Notes under the pieces: model-generated
The model's database searches: none
Seen by the model: only the letters and a program-made list of their open reading frames with translations
Told to the model about the DNA's origin: nothing
In this document: piece after piece, positions 58,421-64,000 of the stretch
Numbering within the stretch: the stretch's first letter is position 1
How the letters are laid out: each line of letters begins with the position of its first letter
Program-made: the position numbers and the translations under genes
DNA from: Puia sp.
GTDB lineage: Bacteria; Bacteroidota; Bacteroidia; Chitinophagales; Chitinophagaceae
NCBI GenBank assembly: GCA_031292515.1
Contig: JARLGZ010000233.1
Location: forward strand, 47,325 to 111,324
Direction: 5' to 3'
Length of the DNA: 64,000 nucleotides

Positions 58421-61400
58421 TTGAAAACCGCAGCTGCTTTGCCCTCAAACCTTTATAAACCGGCCCAGGCCCGTTATCGTGCCCTTGCCTGTCTTCTTTT
58501 TTTTAGCATTTTGCTGTTTTCCAATATGGCGGCCGGCCAGAAAAATCCAGCGACCTTATTTTTCAGGAACGGAGCCTTCAACACCGGTCGGAATATCGCA
58601 AACGGCCGTTTTAAGCGGGACTCCCTCCAGCCGGTTCATTATCAGAAAAGCTATTATGTCCTGTTGCAGTTCGACAAACTGCCGCCTGCGGGCTCACGCA
58701 AAGAACTCGAAGGCCTCGGCATTCGCCTGTTCGATTATGTGCCCGGCCACTCTTTCCTCTCGGAAATCCCCGATAATTTCTCTGTAGCCGACCTAAAAAA
58801 ATACAATATTGGAGGCATATACGGCATGCCCGTCTCCTTTAAAATATCCACGGGGCTTTCCGCTCACCTGGACAGGCACGCTTCCAATACAGACAACCTG
58901 GTGGCCGTCGGTTTCTTCGGCAGGATCTCTAAAGAAGAAGTGGCCGATAAACTGGCAGAGGCAGGAGCTCATGTCGTTCAGACGAAGATCCAGCCCGCCC
59001 ATACCCTTTTTATCGAAGCAGGTCCGCTCGCCATTCAAAAGATCGCAGAACTTCCCTTTGTCAGTTTTTTGTCTGAACAGCCGATAAAACCCTACCTGCT
59101 GAATAACAATAACCGGGCGGCTCATGCCCTGGATGCACTGAGCGCTCCCGCCGGCAGGAATCTTCAGGGCAGGAACGTCACGCTGGGTATCGGAGACAAT
59201 TCGGATCCTTTTTCGCACATCGATTTTACGGGCAGGCTGATCGACAGGGCTCCGATTGCAGTCTCCACCCATGGCACGCATACGACAGGCACGATGGCGG
59301 GAGGCGGAATCCTGAATCCGAGATACACGGGGATGGCGCCCAAGGCCAGCATCGTGAGCCAGAATTTCACGGATATCCTCACCAATGCACCGGTCTACGT
59401 CGCAGACTATGACATGGTGCTGACCAACAACTCTTATACGGATGCGGATGCAGGCTGTCCCGGCGAGGGGGAATATGATGCGTTGAGCAATTACCTGGAC
59501 GCACAACTAAATGAGTACCCGAACCTGCTTCACAATTTTGCTTCAGGCAATGACGGGGGAACCACCTGTTCTCCTTACCCAACCTCCTTTGCAACCGTAA
59601 AATCGGGCCTTCAATGCGCCAAGGACGTTTTGACGATAGGCAACCTGGACAACCTTGATTACAGCTACTATACGATCAATAACTCTTCAAGCCTGGGTCC
59701 CGTGGCCGATGGCCGTATCAAACCGGAAATCGTAGCGGGCGGGACTTCTATCTGTTCTACCTATCCTTACAACCGCTACGGGTATGAAACCGGAACCAGT
59801 ATGGCTTCCCCGACTGTCACCGGAACCCTCGGCCTTCTTTACGAACGATATCGCCAGTTACATGGCGGAGCCGATCCCACGGCCGCTTTGATCAAAGCTG
59901 TTGCCTGCAACAGCGCCATCGACGTCGGCAATGCAGGCCCCGACTATACCTATGGTTTTGGGATGCTTAACGCACGCAGTGCCGTGGAGACCCTCGAGAA
60001 AAACCAATATTTCACAGGCTCCGTCAACCAGTCGGGAACGGTGAATTACACAATCACCGGCATCCCCGCAGGCACCCAGCAACTAAAGATCATGCTCTAC
60101 TGGCCGGATGTCCCGGCTGCTCCCTTCGTAGCCACCACGCTGGTGAACAACCTGGATCTGACGGTCGTCTCTCCGGATGCCAGCACGCACCACCCGATGA
60201 TCCTGAATCCCAACCCGGCCAATGTGAACGACCCTGCGGCAGAGGGGGTGGACAATACAAACAATATAGAGCAGGTCGTGGTGAACAACCCGCCGGCCGG
60301 GAATTATACGATTACCGTCACAGGCACTGAAATTCCCCTGGGTCCGCAGAATTATGCGATCGCCTACCAGGTCATCAACCCTTCCGTAACGGTCGAATAT
60401 CCTTTTGGCGCCGAGACACTGGTACCGGGAGAGACCGAATATATTCGCTGGACGGCCTTCGGAGGCGATGTCAACACCTTCACTGTGGAATACTCCACGG
60501 ACAATGGCGCCTCCTGGAATACGCTCAGCAATACGGTCTCCGCGGTGTCCCGTATCTATCCCTGGGTAGTCCCGGCTACCGCCACCAGCCAGGCCCTCGT
60601 CCGCGTAACCCGCAACGGTACTCTTTACAGCGATGTGAGCGACTATGATTTCACCATCCTGGGACAGCCGGCCATCACGCTCAGCAACCCCTGCCAGGGC
60701 TATGCGCAACTTTCCTGGGGTGCCATCGCCGGCGCCACCAGCTATGATATCATGATGCTAAGGGGAGACAGCATGCAGGCCGTCGCCAACACTGCATCCA
60801 ACAGCTATCTCCTGGGAAATCTCAACAGGGATAGCAGCTATTGGCTGGCCGTACGTGCGGTAGACAACACGGTACCGGGCCGTCGCTCCCTTGCCGCCAA
60901 TATTGTCCCTGCCGGAGGCGCCTGTTCCTTATCGGCCCTGGACAAGGATCTGACGATAGATTCCCTGGTTACCCCGGTCAGCGGAAGACAGTTCACCTCG
61001 ACCCAAATAACCGCCGCCACGCCCATCAGCGTCGAATTAAAAAACCTGGGAACCATCCCGACTGCCGGCTCCTACAATATATCTTACCAGGTCAACGGAG
61101 GCAGTATCGTTACGGAAACCAGCGCCGCCCCGATTCCAGCCGGAACGGCCCTCGTCTATACTTTTACGACCCCCCATGATTTTTCAGCACCCGGCCGTTA
61201 TGCCATACGGACATGGGTAGACTATAGCGGTGACCCGCAGCTCTCCAACGATACCCTGAACAGCCTGGTGAAGCAGCTGCAGAACGCGCCCCTGAACCTA
61301 GTTCCGGCGTTTACGGAAGGTTTCGAGAGCGCCATCCCCGGAACTTATACAGCTGCAGTGACAGGACTGGATAGTCTCGACCGCGCCGACTTCGATTGCA

Positions 61401-63796
61401 GCGATGCGAACGGAAGGATGCGTACCTATATCGATGAAGGCTTTGCACGGACGGGAAACCGGTGCGCGACCCTGGACCAGTCTCATTTGAGCGCAAGCTC
61501 TACGGCCGATAGCCTGACCCTGACCTTCAACCTGTCCAATTATTCCGCCAGCGACCAGATCTGGCTGGACTTCTATTATCAGAACCAGGGTATCGACTTC
61601 GTTTTGCCCGGCAACCAGGTATGGGTCAGGGGCAACGATCAGGCAGCCTGGATCCCGGTTTATACCTTGCCTGATAATCCTGCCGATTTCAGTGTCTACA
61701 GGGCTGCGCCCAGCATCGATATCACGCAGACGCTCGCGGCGGCCTCTCCCGCTCAGAGCGTGAGCAGCAGTTTCCAGGTCCGGTTCGGCGAGCAGGGTTT
61801 TACTTCCACCAACTCGGTGGTCCCCGACGGCGACCTGGATGACGGGTATTCTTTCGACGACGTCACCATCACCAAAGCCGCCAATGACCTGGCCATGCAG
61901 GCTATCCTGCAACCCAACCTCACCAATATCTGCAACCTGTCCAATAGCGAGACGGTCAGCGTGCAGGTGAAGAATTACAGTCATGGCGCCATTTCCAACG
62001 TACCCGTTTTTTACAGCATCAACGGCGCCGTCGTCTCCGAAACCATACCCGCCGTCCCCGCCGATACCGTCATCACCTATACGTTCACCCACAAAGCCGA
62101 TTTGTCGGCGTTTCAACCCGATACCCTCGACGCCTGGGTCAATTACAGCGGAGACACCTATCATAAAAACGACAGCATCGTCAACATCGCCTTCCAGCCT
62201 ACTCCCTATATAAATACCTACCCTTATCTCGAAGGCTTTGAAAGCAGCAATGGCGGCTGGTATACCGGCGGGATCAACAGCAGCTGGCAGTGGGGAACGC
62301 CTGCCAAAACAGTCATTAATAAAGCCGCAAACGGGGCGAAAGCCTGGGTCACCAGCCTCACGGGCGACTACAACAACAACGAGCTCTCTTACCTGTACTC
62401 ACCCTGTTTCGATCTGAGCAGTCTGACAACTCCTGTCCTCTCGTTCAGCCATATCTTCCAGACGGAAGATGATTGTGACTGCGATTACCATTGGGCGGAA
62501 TACAGTGTGGACGGGGTCACCTGGCTTCGGTTAGGTGTCGTCGGTAGCGGGACGAACTGGTATGACGATGCTGCGAAAGAAGCCTGGCAGCAATCCAGCA
62601 CACGGTGGCACGTATCGAGCTATGACATACCGACGACCGGCACCAAAGTACGCTTCCGCATCGTCATGAGCAGCGACCCCGGCACCACTTATGAAGGGGT
62701 TGGCATCGACGACATCCATATATTCGATAAGGTACCGGTCTATACCGGCCCGAATATTACAAGCGGCCTCTCCCAGCCCGTAAGCGGGAACGGATGGTTC
62801 AATTTCGATATGGGTGGCGGCCGGGTAGCCTCCATCAATCCCAACGGCCAGGACCTCGGCAATACCAGCGTCTCGCTGTTTCTCAACACAGGGGCCGTCA
62901 CGGATACATTCAGCCAGTATTATCTCAACAGGAATATCGTCATCCAGGCCGCCAATCCCCCTGCCGATTCTGTTTCGGTCAGGCTCTATTTCCTGGACAC
63001 CGAGGCGCAAAGCCTGATCAGCGCATCGGGATGCAGCAATTGCACTCCTCTTTATGATGCCTACGAAGCTGGGGCAACGCAGTATAACAGCCCCGTCGCC
63101 ACGGAGGAGAATGGTTCGCTCAGAGACAATCAGTCGGGCAACTGGCACTTCATTACCCCTCGTCAGGGCATCCATATCATCCCTTACGACCAGGGATACT
63201 ATGCGGAATTCCAGCTCGGATCCTCCGCGGAATGCTGGATCAACAGCGGCAACCCGGGCGCCGGATCCCCTCTGGACCTCCTCTCGTTTACGGCTACAAA
63301 GACCGGCACAAACGGCCTGTTGCAATGGATGGCAAACCAGGAGACGGGTACGGGCAGGTATGTAGTCGAAAAAAGCACGGATGGAACCAATTTCTCCGCA
63401 CTGGACTCCGTGAATGCCATGGGCTATACCACCCAGACTGCCGGCTATCAGTATACGGATAATAACCTTATCGACGGGACAAATTATTATCGCCTGAGAA
63501 TAGTAGCGACCGGCGGCCATTACACTTATTCATATATAAGAGCGATCACCGATACACTGACCAATCTTCGCATCAGCGTCTTCCCCAACCCGCTGCATAC
63601 AGGCCCCCTGTATATCAATACCTCCGTCAATTGCAACCGGATCGCTTTGTACGATGCAGAGGGGAGAGTCCTCAGCGCCGTCAGCACCAGCGGGCTCCAG
63701 CATACACTCAACCCCGGCAGCCTTGCAAAGGGCGTTTATTTCCTGAGCGTAGGAACCGACGGAGGGAACCGGGTCATTAAGATCATCGTGAAGTAG
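58421..63796 (+). CDS. T9SS-exported S8 (subtilisin-like) protease, multidomain
   Basis: A 1791-residue secreted protein; start TTG at 58421, since no ATG precedes the signal sequence CLLFFSILLFSNMAAGQ. A prodomain-like region (about 45-230) is followed by a subtilase domain with the triad: TLGIGDNSDPFSH (Asp259), VSTHGTHTTGTMAGGG (His284), ETGTSMASPTVTG (Ser460). Then a proprotein-type beta domain, an Ig-like segment (NPSVTVEYPFGAETLVPGET), a fibronectin-like unit, two CARDB-like units each led by a D-L-(T/A)-(I/M) motif, each followed by a beta-sandwich segment (the second MAM-like: FDLSSLTTPVLSFSHIFQ). The C-terminus is a type A T9SS sorting domain (FPNPLHTGPLYINTSVN to SVGTDGGNRVIKIIVK). 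It is exported through type IX secretion and probably anchored or released outside. Confidence 0.92.
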   Translation: MKTAAALPSNLYKPAQARYRALACLLFFSILLFSNMAAGQKNPATLFFRNGAFNTGRNIANGRFKRDSLQPVHYQKSYYVLLQFDKLPPAGSRKELEGLGIRLFDYVPGHSFLSEIPDNFSVADLKKYNIGGIYGMPVSFKISTGLSAHLDRHASNTDNLVAVGFFGRISKEEVADKLAEAGAHVVQTKIQPAHTLFIEAGPLAIQKIAELPFVSFLSEQPIKPYLLNNNNRAAHALDALSAPAGRNLQGRNVTLGIGDNSDPFSHIDFTGRLIDRAPIAVSTHGTHTTGTMAGGGILNPRYTGMAPKASIVSQNFTDILTNAPVYVADYDMVLTNNSYTDADAGCPGEGEYDALSNYLDAQLNEYPNLLHNFASGNDGGTTCSPYPTSFATVKSGLQCAKDVLTIGNLDNLDYSYYTINNSSSLGPVADGRIKPEIVAGGTSICSTYPYNRYGYETGTSMASPTVTGTLGLLYERYRQLHGGADPTAALIKAVACNSAIDVGNAGPDYTYGFGMLNARSAVETLEKNQYFTGSVNQSGTVNYTITGIPAGTQQLKIMLYWPDVPAAPFVATTLVNNLDLTVVSPDASTHHPMILNPNPANVNDPAAEGVDNTNNIEQVVVNNPPAGNYTITVTGTEIPLGPQNYAIAYQVINPSVTVEYPFGAETLVPGETEYIRWTAFGGDVNTFTVEYSTDNGASWNTLSNTVSAVSRIYPWVVPATATSQALVRVTRNGTLYSDVSDYDFTILGQPAITLSNPCQGYAQLSWGAIAGATSYDIMMLRGDSMQAVANTASNSYLLGNLNRDSSYWLAVRAVDNTVPGRRSLAANIVPAGGACSLSALDKDLTIDSLVTPVSGRQFTSTQITAATPISVELKNLGTIPTAGSYNISYQVNGGSIVTETSAAPIPAGTALVYTFTTPHDFSAPGRYAIRTWVDYSGDPQLSNDTLNSLVKQLQNAPLNLVPAFTEGFESAIPGTYTAAVTGLDSLDRADFDCSDANGRMRTYIDEGFARTGNRCATLDQSHLSASSTADSLTLTFNLSNYSASDQIWLDFYYQNQGIDFVLPGNQVWVRGNDQAAWIPVYTLPDNPADFSVYRAAPSIDITQTLAAASPAQSVSSSFQVRFGEQGFTSTNSVVPDGDLDDGYSFDDVTITKAANDLAMQAILQPNLTNICNLSNSETVSVQVKNYSHGAISNVPVFYSINGAVVSETIPAVPADTVITYTFTHKADLSAFQPDTLDAWVNYSGDTYHKNDSIVNIAFQPTPYINTYPYLEGFESSNGGWYTGGINSSWQWGTPAKTVINKAANGAKAWVTSLTGDYNNNELSYLYSPCFDLSSLTTPVLSFSHIFQTEDDCDCDYHWAEYSVDGVTWLRLGVVGSGTNWYDDAAKEAWQQSSTRWHVSSYDIPTTGTKVRFRIVMSSDPGTTYEGVGIDDIHIFDKVPVYTGPNITSGLSQPVSGNGWFNFDMGGGRVASINPNGQDLGNTSVSLFLNTGAVTDTFSQYYLNRNIVIQAANPPADSVSVRLYFLDTEAQSLISASGCSNCTPLYDAYEAGATQYNSPVATEENGSLRDNQSGNWHFITPRQGIHIIPYDQGYYAEFQLGSSAECWINSGNPGAGSPLDLLSFTATKTGTNGLLQWMANQETGTGRYVVEKSTDGTNFSALDSVNAMGYTTQTAGYQYTDNNLIDGTNYYRLRIVATGGHYTYSYIRAITDTLTNLRISVFPNPLHTGPLYINTSVNCNRIALYDAEGRVLSAVSTSGLQHTLNPGSLAKGVYFLSVGTDGGNRVIKIIVK

Positions 63797-63821
63797 ATCT
63801 CAAAAAATGCCGTCTTGCAGC

Positions 63822-63851
63822 TTGTTGCTTGATGCGCGCAGCTTATATTTG
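63822..63851 (+). promoter_or_regulatory. Bacteroidota-type promoter of the DUF2723 gene
   Basis: TTG at 63822-63824, exactly 19 nt, then TATATTTG at 63844-63851, a full match to TTTG-N19-TAnnTTTG apart from the first T. The start codon is at 63876, giving a leader of about 18 nt. Confidence 0.6.
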
Positions 63852-63875
63852 TCCATTCTAAAAAAGAATCCGAAT

Positions 63876-64000
63876 ATGAGCTTTAACAGAGTGAACAATA
63901 TCGTGGGCTGGAGCGTGTGCGTGATTGCCTGCTGCGTCTATATCCTGACCATGGAACCCACCGGCAGCTTCTGGGATTGCGGCGAGTTCGTCTCCAGCTG
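63876..64000 (+). CDS. DUF2723 family membrane protein (5' part)
   Basis: Cut by the window end after 41 codons: MSFNRVNNIVGWSVCVIACC, then YILTMEPTGSFWDCGEFVSS. The first hydrophobic helix followed by SFWDCGEF(V/I) is the hallmark of the DUF2723 family, whose eukaryotic relatives (TMEM260) are O-mannosyltransferases; bacterial members are thought to act as membrane glycosyltransferases. Confidence 0.88.
   Translation, partial: MSFNRVNNIVGWSVCVIACCVYILTMEPTGSFWDCGEFVSS

Noticed and set aside
58793..63520. Minus-strand frames of up to 329 residues inside the protease gene
   Set aside because: They come from the regular codon use of the large plus-strand gene; no motifs.

Overview
The window looks like chromosomal DNA of a member of the Bacteroidota, most likely close to the Chitinophagaceae. 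Support from the sequence: several promoters carry the phylum's -7 element TAnnTTTG (for example at 63844-63851 and 34489-34496); most genes lack a strong Shine-Dalgarno; a large secreted protease ends in a type IX secretion (T9SS) sorting domain; and FtsX-type permeases of about 790 residues, AraC regulators and propeller histidine kinases typical of the phylum are present. Base composition is moderate in G+C, with a visibly more AT-rich stretch at about 13.3-18.6 kb. The family-level assignment is an inference.

Layout. 1-13.0 kb is housekeeping: mqnA (menaquinone by the futalosine route), purB, prfC, a secreted phosphodiesterase, a LEA-type lipoprotein, a DUF2252 protein, an MgtC-like membrane protein, an aldose epimerase, an ABC permease, tsaD, trmN and a saccharopine dehydrogenase-like oxidoreductase. 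A tRNA-Leu(CAA) at 13169-13252 marks the edge of a decaying accessory region (13.25 to about 20.8 kb). It holds a truncated AraC gene, a frameshifted merR facing ynfA, a HEPN fragment, a broken FtsX permease joined to a FecR-like N-terminus, a dihydrofolate reductase-like gene, a permease relic, an orphan gene and a second broken permease. One intact paralogous permease follows (20.8-23.2 kb).

23.6-43.5 kb is a mosaic of short units: an NmrA-type oxidoreductase with an AraC regulator, a secreted beta-propeller protein, a radical SAM/SPASM enzyme, an amino-acid transporter, a GH5 glycosidase, an OmpA lipoprotein, an ArsR/SRPBCC unit whose arsR has an amber codon where Trp is expected, an M23 peptidase, and a fluoride operon (riboswitch, CLC-F antiporter, CrcB channel). 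A DEAD-box type helicase, a GH110-like glycosidase and a NagX/HGSNAT-like membrane acyltransferase complete it.

44-57.4 kb is a dense regulatory block: two paralogous periplasmic-propeller histidine kinases, two NarL/LuxR response regulators, an L,D-transpeptidase, two AraC regulators, a degenerate sigma-like protein overlapping a membrane partner, and a gene-free stretch with three hairpins ending in a strong terminator, which may encode a small RNA. A HAD phosphatase, a 1791-residue T9SS-exported subtilase and the start of a DUF2723 membrane protein close the window.

The candidates for undescribed biology are the regulatory block with its possible small RNA, the FecR-permease fusion, and the disrupted arsR. 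No CRISPR array, intact insertion sequence, phage or replication origin was seen.
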